A stretch of DNA of 64,000 bases from Streptococcus cuniculipharyngis (GCF_007859195.1 NZ_VOHL01000001.1:641892-705891); one strand, 5' to 3'. Positions 26,098 to 35,688 are shown, numbered from the stretch's first letter. Notes: a model not told the origin generated them from the letters alone. Program-made: numbers and translations.

Positions 26098-26334
26098 TTA
26101 ACGACTTGACAAAACAGCCAGTGCAAGAGCGATAGCCAACCAGAAAAAGATTAAAATACCAGTGAATCGTTGCATAAATGCTTCAAATCCACGCGCCTTG
26201 GTCCGCTCAAACAATGCTTCTGACCCACTACTATCAAAAACATTACTACTTGGATTTTTTTGGGGTTGCATGAAAATAGCAATCACCAAAAGTGCAGATA
26301 ATACAAGTAGCAGGGTGAGTAATAAGTTATACAT
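26098..26334 (-). CDS. secG: Preprotein translocase subunit SecG
   Basis: Small membrane subunit (78 aa) that assists SecYE/SecA protein export. Two hydrophobic helices (about 3-21 and 53-74) flank a polar loop with MQPQKNPSSNVFDSSGSEAL, whose GS...ALF motif is typical of SecG. It lies 46 nt downstream of rpmG and upstream of rnr, the usual streptococcal neighbourhood. Confidence 0.92.
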   Translation of the reverse strand: MYNLLLTLLLVLSALLVIAIFMQPQKNPSSNVFDSSGSEALFERTKARGFEAFMQRFTGILIFFWLAIALALAVLSSR

Positions 26335-26380
26335 CTAGTTTTCCTCCACTATGGTCTTGACTATTTTACCATACTTTAGT

Positions 26381-26527
26381 TTAAGATTCAAGGTGGAGGG
26401 TTACTTTTCTCTCCTTGGGACAGTATTTCAACACCTGAATTTTTTCAGGATGGGTCTTTTTATTCTTACTAGTCAAGTAATTTTTGCTTTGACAAGAGCT
26501 ACAGGTTAAATTAATTTTGACACGCAC
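26381..26527 (-). CDS. rpmG: 50S ribosomal protein L33 (GTG start)
   Basis: Short gene of 48 codons between the HerA-like gene and secG. The GTG start gives [20 protein letters not shown], matching the L33 opening with its CxxC, and the rest [15 protein letters not shown] is the standard C-terminus. AGGAG lies 10 nt upstream of GTG. The second CxxC pair is reduced to a single cysteine (KYCPKE). It is 14 nt after the previous stop, so it belongs to the mutM-coaE-herA-rpmG-secG transcription unit. Confidence 0.9.
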   Translation of the reverse strand: MRVKINLTCSSCQSKNYLTSKNKKTHPEKIQVLKYCPKERKVTLHLES

Positions 26528-26541
26528 AACTAGTTCTTCTC

Positions 26542-28005
26542 CTATCGCTTCAAACCGCCAAAGAGCCCCCGTACCAATTCACGAGTCACTGTCCGTACGG
26601 CTGTGTTGATAAAGGAATCTGTCGCCTTATCCATGACTGATTTTGGCTGGCGACTTGGTCTGCTTTGTTTGCTACGGGCCTCTTTAGCTGCCGCCTTTTC
26701 AGCCTCAAGCCGCTCCTTGGCTAGCTGATCCTCCTCTAGTTTTTTCGTCAAGAGTTCATAGGCTGACTCACGATCAAGGACTTCTCGGTACTTATCTTCC
26801 ACGGGTGACTGATTGATTAAGGCTGCTTGTTCCAGGGCAGATAGAGGCTCAAAACTCGATTTTGGGGGCAGGATATAGGCTCGTTCCACCACATTTGGCT
26901 GGGCTTCTTGATTCAAGAAGGAAACTAGGGCTTCACCCACCTGTAATTCCGTAATGGCTCTTGCTACATCTAGGTCAGGATTTTGACGGAAGGTTTCTGC
27001 TGCTGTCTTGACTGCTTTCAGTTCCTTAGGTGTATAGGCACGCAAGGCATGCTGCACCCGATTTCCCAACTGGGCCAAGACCGGCTCTGGTAGATCAAGA
27101 GGATTCTGCGTAATGAAGAAAATCCCTACCCCCTTAGAACGAATCAGACGAACAATCTGTTCAATCTTCTCAACAAAGGATTTAGGAGCATCCTTAAAGA
27201 GCAAGTGGGCCTCATCAAAGAAGAAGACCAACTTGGGTTTGTCCACATCTCCGACTTCTGGTAACGATTCATAAAGCTCAGCCAAAAGCCAGAACAAGAA
27301 AGTGGTATAAAGGGTCGGTGCGTTGAAGAGCTTGGTGGCATTAAGAATGTTAATCACCCCTTGACCTTGCTCATCTGTCTGTAAAAAATCAGCCAAATCA
27401 AGAGCCGGCTCACCAAAGAAGAGATTGCCGCCTTCTTGTTCCAAGGCCAAGAGGCTACGTTGAATGGCCCCAACTGACTGCTTGGCGATATTGCCGTACT
27501 GGCTAGAATAATGACTAGCATTATCCGCCACTTCTCGTAACAAAGCTTGTAAATCCTTCAAATCAATCAAGAGCCAGCCCTTGTCATCAGCAATCTTAAA
27601 GACAAGGGTCAAGACACCAGACTGGGTCTCGTTAAGATTGAGCAAACGTGCCAACATCAGAGGGCCCATCTCCGAAATAGTTGCCCGAACCGGGTGCCCA
27701 TTTTGCCCAAAAACATCCCAGAGACGAACCGGAAAGGCTTGTGGCTCATAATCCTCAATCCCTAATTTTTCCAAGCGAGCGGCTAATTTTTCTGTGACAC
27801 TGCCAGCCTTGGCTAGATTAGCCAAGTCTCCTTTAATGTCAGCCAAAAAGACTGGCACCCCGGCTAAGCTGAGCTGCTCCGCTATAACCTTCAAGGTAAC
27901 CGTCTTACCTGTTCCTGTTGCACCGGCAATCAAACCATGACGGTTAAGCATGCCTACATTCAGCCAAAGAGGGGCCGCCCCCTTAGCAATCATCAGTTCT
28001 TTCAT
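26542..28005 (-). CDS. HerA-like ATPase (DUF853)
   Basis: Predicted cytoplasmic DNA-pumping or remodelling ATPase, 487 residues from ATG 28005 (a TTG precedes it). The RecA-like core has Walker [12 protein letters not shown] near residue 30, [13 protein letters not shown], Walker [14 protein letters not shown] near 260, [13 protein letters not shown] and an arginine-finger-type [11 protein letters not shown]. The C-terminal 80 residues are a Lys/Glu/Ala-rich coiled coil with a basic end. Its role in bacteria is not established. In several streptococci this slot between coaE and rpmG holds an MFS drug-efflux gene (pmrA) instead. Confidence 0.87.
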   Translation of the reverse strand: MKELMIAKGAAPLWLNVGMLNRHGLIAGATGTGKTVTLKVIAEQLSLAGVPVFLADIKGDLANLAKAGSVTEKLAARLEKLGIEDYEPQAFPVRLWDVFGQNGHPVRATISEMGPLMLARLLNLNETQSGVLTLVFKIADDKGWLLIDLKDLQALLREVADNASHYSSQYGNIAKQSVGAIQRSLLALEQEGGNLFFGEPALDLADFLQTDEQGQGVINILNATKLFNAPTLYTTFLFWLLAELYESLPEVGDVDKPKLVFFFDEAHLLFKDAPKSFVEKIEQIVRLIRSKGVGIFFITQNPLDLPEPVLAQLGNRVQHALRAYTPKELKAVKTAAETFRQNPDLDVARAITELQVGEALVSFLNQEAQPNVVERAYILPPKSSFEPLSALEQAALINQSPVEDKYREVLDRESAYELLTKKLEEDQLAKERLEAEKAAAKEARSKQSRPSRQPKSVMDKATDSFINTAVRTVTRELVRGLFGGLKR

Positions 28006-28011
28006 CAATTT

Positions 28012-28605
28012 CTACCTTTCTAATAGACGCAGGGCCTCTTCCACCTGCTGATAAGTCGCTTGTAAACTATTATTGTTATCAATAATGACCTGACTTTTCT
28101 TCATTTTATCCAGCAAAGGCCATTGGCTAGCTATACGCTCTTGTGCTTCTGCTTGACTATAACCATTTCTCGCCATCAACCGCTGCGCTTGAACAGCTTC
28201 ACTAACGACCACCAGCCAAATCTCCTGACACCAAGTCTCGTATCCCTTTTCGAATAAGAGGGGGATATCCAAAAAAATCACAGAATGACTGACAGACAAG
28301 ATTTCCAGCTGACGAGCTAATTCTTCCCGAATAATCTCATCTTGTAGGGCATTGGACACCGCCATCATCTCAGGATTAGAAAAAATCAACTGCCCTAGCT
28401 TAGTCCGATCCAGGGTCTGATCAGCCTGCAAAATGTCTGCACCAAAGTAATCCACCAAAGCTTGATAGAGCCTACCAGCCGGAGCTTGCAAATCATGGAC
28501 CAGCTGATCGGCATCAAGCACTACCATGCCTTTGTCACGTAAATAAGAACTAACCGTGGACTTGCCTGAAGCAATTCCCCCTGTCAACCCAATAACCGTC
28601 ACCAT
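28012..28605 (-). CDS. coaE: Dephospho-CoA kinase
   Basis: Last step of coenzyme A synthesis: ATP-dependent phosphorylation of the 3'-OH of dephospho-CoA. The protein opens with VTVIGLTGGIASGKSTVSSYL (P-loop) and has VVLDADQLVHDLQ, IFLDIPLLFEKG and VVVSEAVQAQRL, all CoaE signatures. Several starts are possible; ATG 28605, 5 nt after AGGAG, is my choice. It overlaps the mutM stop by a few bases, giving translational coupling. About 197 residues, normal. Confidence 0.94.
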   Translation of the reverse strand: MVTVIGLTGGIASGKSTVSSYLRDKGMVVLDADQLVHDLQAPAGRLYQALVDYFGADILQADQTLDRTKLGQLIFSNPEMMAVSNALQDEIIREELARQLEILSVSHSVIFLDIPLLFEKGYETWCQEIWLVVVSEAVQAQRLMARNGYSQAEAQERIASQWPLLDKMKKSQVIIDNNNSLQATYQQVEEALRLLER

Positions 28606-28607
28606 CA

Positions 28608-29429
28608 TCACTCCTTTTGGCATTGAGGACAGAGATGCGTGCCCCGTCCTTGGACCTTGATTTTTGCAATAGGACTCATACATCGTGAACAGGGCTGCCC
28701 TTGCTTGCCATAAACCTGCAGGTAGTCCTGCATACTACCAGCCATACCAAGAGCATTTTTATAGGTGCGAATACTCGATCCTCCCTTTTCAATACCTAGC
28801 TGCAAGACACGGATAATTTCCCCATGTAAGCTTTCAATCTCTGCCAAACTTAAACTTTGACTCAACCGCTCTGGATGAAGCTGAGCTGCCCAAAGCACCT
28901 CGTCCACATAGATATTACCCAAACCGGCCACCAGGGTCTGATCCAGCAGATGAGGCTTAATCTTCTTTTTAGATTTTTCCAAACCATGGACAAAAGGAGG
29001 TAACTGAAAATCTTGCTCATTTGGTTCTGGCCCTAGTTTTTTACTGGCAAAGTAAGCCTCTTCTTCCCCCTTGGCTAAATATTCCATGGTTCCAAACTTA
29101 CGGACATCATGATAAATCAAGACTTGCCCATCTGATAGATGGAAAAAAACGTGGCAATGTTTATCAAAAGTTCCATTTTTTGAAAACATTAGGTACTTCC
29201 CCTCCATACGTAGGTGGGAAATGAGCAGTCCATCTGTTAGTTCAAAAATCAGATATTTACCCCGCCGACCAAGCCCCATAACCGTCTGACCAGTTAATTT
29301 CTGACGTAAATGCTCAGCCCCTGTCACCACCAAGGGGGTATAGGAGATAACCACCCGCTCAATGGTCTTGCCGACCACCAAGGGTTCTAAACTCCGTCTA
29401 ACACTTTCAACTTCTGGTAATTCTGGCAT
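28608..29429 (-). CDS. mutM: Formamidopyrimidine-DNA glycosylase
   Basis: Base-excision repair enzyme that removes 8-oxoguanine and FaPy lesions and nicks the strand. It starts with MPELPEVE, where Pro2 and Glu3 are catalytic, followed by the helix-two-turn-helix region (LGNIYVDEVLWAAQLHPER) and a C-terminal zinc finger CSRCMSP...CPQC. 273 residues, complete. It heads the mutM-coaE operon. Lys in LRMEGKYLM is also in place. Confidence 0.96.
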   Translation of the reverse strand: MPELPEVESVRRSLEPLVVGKTIERVVISYTPLVVTGAEHLRQKLTGQTVMGLGRRGKYLIFELTDGLLISHLRMEGKYLMFSKNGTFDKHCHVFFHLSDGQVLIYHDVRKFGTMEYLAKGEEEAYFASKKLGPEPNEQDFQLPPFVHGLEKSKKKIKPHLLDQTLVAGLGNIYVDEVLWAAQLHPERLSQSLSLAEIESLHGEIIRVLQLGIEKGGSSIRTYKNALGMAGSMQDYLQVYGKQGQPCSRCMSPIAKIKVQGRGTHLCPQCQKE

Positions 29430-29444
29430 GACTGCCTCCTAGTT

Positions 29445-30221
29445 TTATAATTTAATGGATAGATTAGCTAAATAATCACTGGCATAGGTGGATAAACGGT
29501 GCCTGTTATCCTTAGATTCATAAAAATCAATCATGGCAAAACCCGCTCGTAACTGCCCGCCAATTTGTTCTTCCCAAGTATGACTGAACTCATAGCCATA
29601 GTCAGGGGAAATCGCTAATTTACCGGCTTTTTCTAACTCTCTGGCATTAAAGGGAAGCGGGTAAGTCAAAAAGAGGTCACTATCTGGCTGTTCCCATACC
29701 TGGTCACCATCATATAGATAAACCCATGGATTCATGTAGCCCACCATCAATAAACCGCCCTTTTTCAAGACACGATAAGATTCCTGCCACATATTGGTCA
29801 AATCTTCAATATAGACATTGGAAACAGGGCAAAAGACCAAATCAAAACTCTCATCAGCAAAAGGAAAGGGTTGGGTCATATCGCCCTGTATTGTCTTGAT
29901 CGTCAACCCTTCACGCTCAGCCACCATATGGTCCGATGCTAATTGTTCCGCCGAATAATCCATAATCGTCACATCATAGCCTTTGAGAGCAAATAAGGGA
30001 CCTTGTTGCCCTCCTCCACTGGCTAGACCCAGAATTTTCTTGCCCACTAACTTATCAAACCAATCCGTCGGTACAGGCTTACCAACTGTCAGAAAAACTT
30101 CTAAAGGCTTGTCCTTTGCTGCCATTAGCTGCTCATGACTAAGAGGTATGGTATAGGCATTCTTTCTATCTTTAGCAACCCTATTCCAACGGTCTTGATT
30201 AAAATTAAGGTAATCTGTCAT
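29445..30221 (-). CDS. Class I SAM-dependent methyltransferase
   Basis: 258 residues. The SAM site reads KKILGLASGGGQQGPLFALKG near 68, with the acidic second strand TIMDYSAEQL and third motif TIQGDMTQPFPFADESFDLVFC. The conserved fold is Methyltransf_11. The target is unknown. It lies between mutM and a Nudix gene on the same strand, 15 nt from mutM and 9 nt from the Nudix gene, so it may be cotranscribed. I start at ATG 30221, one codon after an in-frame GTG. Confidence 0.85.
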   Translation of the reverse strand: MTDYLNFNQDRWNRVAKDRKNAYTIPLSHEQLMAAKDKPLEVFLTVGKPVPTDWFDKLVGKKILGLASGGGQQGPLFALKGYDVTIMDYSAEQLASDHMVAEREGLTIKTIQGDMTQPFPFADESFDLVFCPVSNVYIEDLTNMWQESYRVLKKGGLLMVGYMNPWVYLYDGDQVWEQPDSDLFLTYPLPFNARELEKAGKLAISPDYGYEFSHTWEEQIGGQLRAGFAMIDFYESKDNRHRLSTYASDYLANLSIKL

Positions 30222-30230
30222 CACTATCTC

Positions 30231-30704
30231 CTACCATATTATTTTTTGTAGGACATCTTGGTCATCACGCTCATAGTAGAGCTCAGACCCTGTCTCCTTC
30301 AAATAAAAAGCAACTAAGTCCTCCATTGATTCTGCCAAATCCAAGTTGCCATTGAGTAAATCAGCTTGATTTACCCAGAGGACTTCTCCCTCATCCGATG
30401 AGCGTAATTGACCCGAAAATGCCTTGGTCCGATAAAGAAAAACCAAATAACGGGTACCATCCACTCGAGTATGAAAATGTTTTAAGCCCACTAGTTTGGG
30501 ATTGGCAATTGTCAGTCCTGTTTCCTCAAAAATCTCACGAACAACCGCCGCATGCATGCTCTCCCCAGGCTCAATGTGACCGCCAGGAAAGGCCAGACCT
30601 GACCAAGCATAACGCTTTGGATGTCGATACTGCATGACCACGCGGCCGGCCTCATCCTCAATCAGGCACATGTTGGTTAGGATAACTTCTTCTGCTCTTG
30701 ACAT
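30231..30704 (-). CDS. Nudix hydrolase (8-oxo-dGTP diphosphatase-like)
   Basis: 157 residues with a complete Nudix box, GGHIEPGESMHAAVVREIFEE followed by TGL, which binds the metal and nucleotide. Substrates of the family are X-linked nucleoside diphosphates; closeness to mutM would suit 8-oxo-dGTP, but sequence does not prove it. Its start overlaps the small upstream ORF by 28 nt. It differs from the two other Nudix genes in this window (38557, 53157). Confidence 0.85.
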   Translation of the reverse strand: MSRAEEVILTNMCLIEDEAGRVVMQYRHPKRYAWSGLAFPGGHIEPGESMHAAVVREIFEETGLTIANPKLVGLKHFHTRVDGTRYLVFLYRTKAFSGQLRSSDEGEVLWVNQADLLNGNLDLAESMEDLVAFYLKETGSELYYERDDQDVLQKIIW

Positions 30705-30928
30705 TTTTTCTCCATAATCTGTCTCAACTGGTCAGCTTCTTTGATAGTTTGGAAAAATCGTCTGCCTTCATCAATCCAGACATTAACCAAATACCTATGA
30801 CCGTCTTTCCGGTGGCAAAACATATCTCCATCATAGATATGGGGACTGCTGACCTCGTTCTCTCCTCTATCATGACTTCTCCAAAGTCTGGTTATCGTTC
30901 TGTATAACCATTTTACCACATTTGCCAC
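30677..30928 (-). CDS. Small hypothetical protein upstream of the Nudix gene
   Basis: GTG start at 30928 gives 83 residues; a shorter start further in is possible. The body (HIYDGDMFCHRKDGHRYLV, then NVWIDEGRRFF and a helical basic tail) looks like real protein, and its end overlaps the Nudix start by 28 nt in the manner of coupled genes. I recognise no family. Confidence 0.5.
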   Translation of the reverse strand: MANVVKWLYRTITRLWRSHDRGENEVSSPHIYDGDMFCHRKDGHRYLVNVWIDEGRRFFQTIKEADQLRQIMEKKCQEQKKLS

Positions 30929-30964
30929 AACTTAGCATCGGTCAAAAAATTTTGGCAAATATGG

Positions 30965-30970
30965 TATAAT
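30965..30970 (+). promoter_or_regulatory. Extended -10 promoter element of the DUF389 gene
   Basis: TATGGTATAAT provides a TG-extended -10 (TATAAT, 30965-30970). No good -35 is seen. It reads into the gene at 30999. Confidence 0.5.
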
Positions 30971-30998
30971 AGCTGGTATCATAAGAAAGGTAGTTTCT

Positions 30999-32022
30999 AT
31001 GGACACAAAAAATTACACGCCCAGTGAATTTTACAAGAAAATCTTAGCTGATGTTTATTTTGACTACAAGGAGGCCCTGATTTTGCTCTATGCCATCCTA
31101 ATCGCATCTATTGGACTCAATCTCAACTCTACTCTAACCATTATCGGTGCCATACTGATTTCTCCCTTGATGACCCCCGTCGTCGCCATCGGGGTCAGTA
31201 TCGCTCTTTATTAGCGCCACCCTGCTCCGAAAAGCCCTGCGACTACTGATGATGGAAATTCTCGTTTCCCTGACCGTCTCCATTATCTATTTTTGGCTAT
31301 CGCCCATTTCTTACGCCAGTGAGCAGATTATCGCTCGGATTACGCCAACCATCTGGGATATTTTAATCGCTCTGGTCGGTGGTTTGGCTGGCTTTATCGG
31401 CCTTCAACGCAGGCAGGCCAGCAATATTATCCCTGGTGTGGCTATCGCTACTGCCCTGATGCCACCCCTGTGTACCGTGGGCTATGCCATTGCCCATCAA
31501 AACTTGCGTTATTTTCTCGGAGCCAGCTACCTTTTTCTGATTAACTGTATCTTTATCATTCTCGCCACAGTGGCAGGCATGTACTTCACCAGTTTTTCTA
31601 AAAAAATGCGGGACTACCAACGTCCCGCTCGCACGTACCAGACCTTCTTTATCCTCGGTCTTATTGCCTTTTCCATTCCCAGCTTTTTCTCCGCAGGAAA
31701 ACTGATTGAAAGCTCCTACCAACGCTTGGCCATCAATAACATGATTCAGCAGGAATTGTCCCAAGTCACCGTACTCAATCGCCAATACGATGACAGCAAG
31801 AAAACCCTGTCCCTGGTTGTTTATGGACAGGAACTAACTTCTGAAAAGCTTGAGGAAATCAAAGACAGACTCAAGGATTATGGCTTAGCCAATCTCCAGC
31901 TCACTATCAAGCAAATTGACACCAGTAACCAATAAGTGGAACAACTGCTCAAACTGCTTAATGAGAAAAGTGAGATTATGGTGGAAGCTCAAGTGGAAAA
32001 ATCCGACTCAAAGACACCATAA
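30999..32022 (+). pseudogene. DUF389 membrane protein, frameshifted and with a premature stop
   Basis: Two frames encode successive parts of one hydrophobic protein. Frame 1 (30999-31214) ends [21 protein letters not shown] then a stop. Frame 2 continues with [18 protein letters not shown] through 31935, including GLAGFIGLQRRQASNIIPGV and VAIATALMPPLCTVGYAIA, both DUF389 hallmarks. Removing one T in the CTTTATTAG at 31207-31215 restores a continuous frame. After the TAA at 31933-31935 the same frame goes on for 28 codons (VEQLLKLLNEKSEIM ...) to a second TAA at 32020, which looks like the natural end. So two lesions are present, unless the frameshift is a sequencing error. Confidence 0.85.
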
Positions 32023-32047
32023 AAAAGCCGTTAAAACGGCTTTTTAT
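32021..32047. terminator. Bidirectional terminator between DUF389 and the MFS gene
   Basis: AAAAAGCCGTTAAAACGGCTTTTT: stem AAAAAGCCGTT / AACGGCTTTTT. It overlaps the stop codon of the MFS gene. Confidence 0.9.
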
Positions 32048-33279
32048 GTGCTAATTTTTCTATTTTTCCAAACCATGGCAAAAGCAACAGCAGATAGGCA
32101 GGCAAAGACTAACCAAGCCAACCACAGCTGATAGACTGCAAGGACTGAAAAGAGAAAAGTTCCCAAGGGCAAGGATAAGGTAAAAAGTAAGCTAAGAAAA
32201 TTATTGCTTTGGGCCAGAACTTCTGTCGGTAGATTGGCCATGAGCAGGGCATCCAACTTAGGATTTGACTTGCCCAGTAGGTAGGCGACAAAAGCCAAGA
32301 GGAAAAGAGCAAGAACTGGCGGAAAGTCTAGCAAATTGAAGAGCCCTATCAAGGCAAACAAGCCACTATTGAGTACCAACAGAACAGAAAGCGACTGCTT
32401 AGCAAAATAATCATGGGGTGTGAGACTACCTAAAATAGCCCCCACAAGAAAGAGCAGTTGAACCAGAACCAGAGCCTGTCCGTAAGAAAGTCCAAAGAGC
32501 GATACCTTGAGCAGATAGAGATTATAGATACTACCAACAGCTCCGCCCAAGGCATTGAGAACCAGAACGGACAAGAGCAGGCTGGCAAAGGAGGTTTGTT
32601 CTGCCTGTTGAAAGATTTGTTCCATGGTCTGATAAAGTTCCTTGAAGCGTTGCAACAAGGGAACTTTCTTATCAACCACTGTTACTGGTTTATGGGTCAG
32701 GTCCTGTCGATACCAATAGAGAACTAAGGCTGACAGGAGGAAAAAACCAGCATTGACCCCAGCAACCAGAGCAAAAGACTGGTTAGAAATCGTCAAGAGC
32801 CAAATCCCTAGAAACTGCCCTGCGATTTGACAGATATAGCTGATAAACTGACTAAACGAGTAGGCCTCCATCAGGTCATTTTCAGCCACATGCTCCTGTA
32901 AAATCGGCATCCGCAAGCCAGCACCATAGTCACTTAAACAATCACTGACGACATTGAGCAAGCAGATAATGGAAAAGACGAGGTAGGTCTGCTGACTGAT
33001 GATCAGAGCAACCATGGTAAAGAGCAGGGCTTGGACAAAAGCAATTATCATCATCTTCTGCCCCTTGTTCTGACTCTTATCTGCCTGCACACCTATCCAG
33101 AAGGTAAAGACAATCGGAATCATAGGCACCATATTGGCCAGAAAAATAGCTAAACTAGGCCGTGGCAGACTAGCCGCATAGATGACAAAGACCAGATTAT
33201 AAATATAAGCTCCCAAAGCATTGAGCAAACGCGACAGGGTCAGGGTACGATAAATTTTGTGGGATAAAAATAATTTCAT
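32044..33279 (-). CDS. MFS transporter of the lanthipeptide-like cluster
   Basis: 411-residue, 12-helix major facilitator. The opening SRLLNALGAYIYNLVFVIYA and the loop 2-3 motif GVQADKSQNKGQKM are typical of MFS drug/peptide exporters, with a long central loop near 190-215. It starts 20 nt after the synthetase gene ends and shares its strand, so it is probably the last gene of that operon and may export the modified peptide. A role unrelated to the peptide cannot be excluded: its base composition is closer to the chromosome than that of the synthetase. Confidence 0.8.
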   Translation of the reverse strand: MKLFLSHKIYRTLTLSRLLNALGAYIYNLVFVIYAASLPRPSLAIFLANMVPMIPIVFTFWIGVQADKSQNKGQKMMIIAFVQALLFTMVALIISQQTYLVFSIICLLNVVSDCLSDYGAGLRMPILQEHVAENDLMEAYSFSQFISYICQIAGQFLGIWLLTISNQSFALVAGVNAGFFLLSALVLYWYRQDLTHKPVTVVDKKVPLLQRFKELYQTMEQIFQQAEQTSFASLLLSVLVLNALGGAVGSIYNLYLLKVSLFGLSYGQALVLVQLLFLVGAILGSLTPHDYFAKQSLSVLLVLNSGLFALIGLFNLLDFPPVLALFLLAFVAYLLGKSNPKLDALLMANLPTEVLAQSNNFLSLLFTLSLPLGTFLFSVLAVYQLWLAWLVFACLSAVAFAMVWKNRKIST

Positions 33280-33299
33280 CTAAATCTCCTTTACTACCG

Positions 33300-35411
33300 T
33301 TAATTAAAACTTATGACTTTCTTATAATAAGAAAGTACATAAATAAATTCTTTTTCTAAAATTTTATTCTGTTCTGCCAAAATCCCACTACTAATAAGCA
33401 GTTCCTTAGCTTTAGTTAGATATATAACATCACGTGTCTTATCAAATAAATTCAATAGTGTATAAGAAATCCCCAACATACCATCCCATAAGTCAGCAAA
33501 CTGTGCATATTCAATTAATAGTCCATCTGCTAATTGAATAATAATTTCTCTATATTTCTCAAAATTAACAAGCATTAGCATTTGAATTACCCCAGCTGTA
33601 CCATTTGATAAATAAACAGATACACCAACATCACTAATCTTTATACCTTTTGTACCATCAACTTCAACTAGATTATCTAAAATATAGTTAATTCCTTCTT
33701 CTATTACTGCTTTGTCATAAGAAAGAGAATTTAAATAGAGAATAATTCCAGAAATACCATCTAGACCTAATTTCGGTTCTTTTTTTAAATGAGTAATAAG
33801 AGAAACTTTATCATCTAAATAAGATGTGTATTTTTCTATCAAATCTTTTTGCCAAGATATTATTTTAACAATATTTAAACACTCCACATCATTAGCAAAA
33901 TCTACACTAAGATTATATTCTATAAATTCGCTAGTCTCTATATCTAAATTGTTCAACATTGCTAATGCTTCTGTTATCGTTGCTGAATCGCTTAATAGAA
34001 AAGTTATAACTTCTGCTAAGTTAGTTTTTATATTTTTTGTTGTAATAGGTTTCTTAAGATATTAGGTCTGAAAGTACTAGTATCATCAACATGTAGTCTA
34101 CCCAATAAATATAATATTAAATTACCTACCTTATGGCAATCAGCTACCTTACCGTCTAAATTATTCCATGCTTTGGGAGAAATTTCAGAATAGATACCAA
34201 CTAACGGTTTCTCATCATAAACATAAGAATTTTCCAAATCAATAAATGTTACTCTCAAATCTGCACCTACAATAAAATTATTTGGATGAACATCATTCAA
34301 AATAATATCTTGTTGATGAAAAAACGCTACACATTTCAATAAATTATGGAAACACTTGATTAACTGAGTGAATTGATAATAATTTTCAGTAGGTGTAGCT
34401 TTTGTATAAGCAAACAAAGAATATTTATTACTAAACTCTAATAAATCAATCCCTGGAATGTACTCATATATATAGTAATTATTAAGCCATTCTTTGATTT
34501 TTCTAACATCTTTAGGAATGAAGTTACTAACTTTTTGAGATAGCCTCCATTCCTCTTCTCTGAGAACCTGCTTAGTAATTTTACCACTAGATAAAATATA
34601 TGGTCTACTCTCCTTGATAACAACTTGTTCTCTAGAAAATTTATTAGTTGCTAGATAAACATTCCCTCCGGCACTTTGTTTTAATAGTAAAAGCACCTGA
34701 TAATTATCCCCTAGATAGGAGGATTGAAACTCTTGCTCACCTTGAATATCCTCAATCCATGCTGGTAAATCAAAATAAGCCTTTTGATAATCCTGCCATT
34801 TTTCATTATTTGGTCCAATCAATGTCGGTAAACCATCTTCTAAGTCGGCATTATCTAAAAGAATTAAACCAAATCTATAAAAAATCACTTGCGAATCTCT
34901 ATAAGGACGGTCACTTAATATATATATTCCCTCCATCTCTCTAGGGATAAGATTATATAACTCTCCTATAATTTGTTGACAATGTTCTCTATTTTGAGGA
35001 TATATTGTAATATATTTTCCTGATTCAGCTGGACTTTCTTTTTCAGAAAAATTTTCCTCAATAGCACAAAGAGAATTAAGATATTTAAAAGTAATACCTT
35101 CACTAATTAAATAAGGGTAAACTAAGGAAAATAAGGACTGGTAATTATTTATCGTTGCTGATAGGTGAATTTTAAAACCAAAAGTAGGTAGAGCATAAGA
35201 ATTCTCATTACAATAATTAAAATCAGTCTGTTTTACCATATATCTTTCCTTCTCCATCTATTATCTTGATAAAAGGATAGTTTTGAGGTTTATTTATAAT
35301 TTTTTTTACTTTTTTTTCAATATAGGCTTCAAATTTCTTCTCAAACAAATTAGTGGTACTTACATCATCTTTGTCATATGAACAATATTTAGTTAATATT
35401 GGTTTTTTCAT
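33300..35411 (-). pseudogene. Class III lanthipeptide synthetase (LanKC-like), split over three frames
   Basis: Three consecutive frames read as one LanKC enzyme. 35411-35223 gives the N-terminus (62 aa). 35257-34028 has the lyase signatures GFKIHLSAT and SGKYITIYP. It then has a kinase domain with a nucleotide loop (GGNVYLAT), VVIKE lysine, catalytic loop ILNDVHPNNF and metal motif FIDLENS. 33959-33300, extendable upstream in frame, is a LanC-like cyclase (GLDGISGIILYL, SNGTAGV, LWDGMLGISYTLL) lacking the zinc Cys/His, as in class III. Frames 1 and 2 rejoin if one A is removed from AAAA at 35231-35234. Frames 2 and 3 rejoin if one A is added to the AAAAAA near 34031-34036. The restored protein is about 710 aa, somewhat short. 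Decay, slippage or sequencing error are all possible. Confidence 0.82.
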
Positions 35412-35438
35412 CCTTCTTCTCCTAACAAATAAAATGTC

Positions 35439-35464
35439 TAGTCTAGCACTTAAGTACTAGACTA
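35439..35464 (-). terminator. Intercistronic hairpin between precursor and synthetase
   Basis: Nearly perfect 26-nt palindrome TAGTCTAGTACTT / AAGTGCTAGACTA (one G-U), followed by a partial U run (ACATTTTATTT). Such stem-loops after lanthipeptide precursor genes commonly protect the precursor mRNA and limit read-through into the synthetase gene. Confidence 0.65.
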
Positions 35465-35475
35465 AACAAGAATAC

Positions 35476-35565
35476 CTACCCTTTAGTAATAGAACATTTC
35501 CATGTCAATGTAAATTCTTGAGTAGGTGCCGGTAGTTTACTTGCTTCTAATGCAAACTGAGTCAT
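35476..35565 (-). CDS. Candidate lanthipeptide precursor peptide (29 aa)
   Basis: ATG 35563-35565 behind AAAGGAG. The peptide begins MTQFALEASKLPAPTQEF (leader-like) and ends TLTWKCSITKG. The tail has Thr19, Thr21, Cys24, Ser25 and Thr27, enough for one thioether ring, for example Thr21-Cys24, although it is not the strict S-x2-S-x3-C of labionin peptides. It sits between an Rgg regulator and the LanKC-like gene, with its own -10 box and a hairpin after it: the expected position, strand and size of a precursor. Too short for most gene callers. Confidence 0.65.
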   Translation of the reverse strand: MTQFALEASKLPAPTQEFTLTWKCSITKG

Positions 35566-35595
35566 CTTTTTGTTCTCCTTTCTTTTGATAGCTTT

Positions 35596-35601
35596 ATTAT
35601 A
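35596..35601 (-). promoter_or_regulatory. -10 box of the precursor operon
   Basis: TATAAT on the minus strand 31 nt upstream of the precursor ATG. No convincing -35 is found at 16-18 bp, which fits a promoter that needs an activator such as the adjacent Rgg protein. Confidence 0.55.
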
Positions 35602-35658
35602 GGACAAAATGGCAGAGCAGAGACAAAGTTTTCCTATTTTCGAGCTGATTTTTTTTAC

Positions 35659-35688
35659 AAAAAATCGCCTCTCCCTACTAGGAAAGGC
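35659..35688 (-). terminator. Terminator after the rgg gene
   Basis: Stem GCCTTTCC / GGGAGAGGC with G-U pairs and loop TAGTA, then ATTTTTTG on the minus strand. It insulates rgg from the precursor operon. Confidence 0.7.

Noticed and set aside
31916..32131. 71-codon plus-strand ORF after DUF389
   Set aside because: It overlaps the natural C-terminal frame of the DUF389 gene and crosses the bidirectional terminator; a shadow frame.
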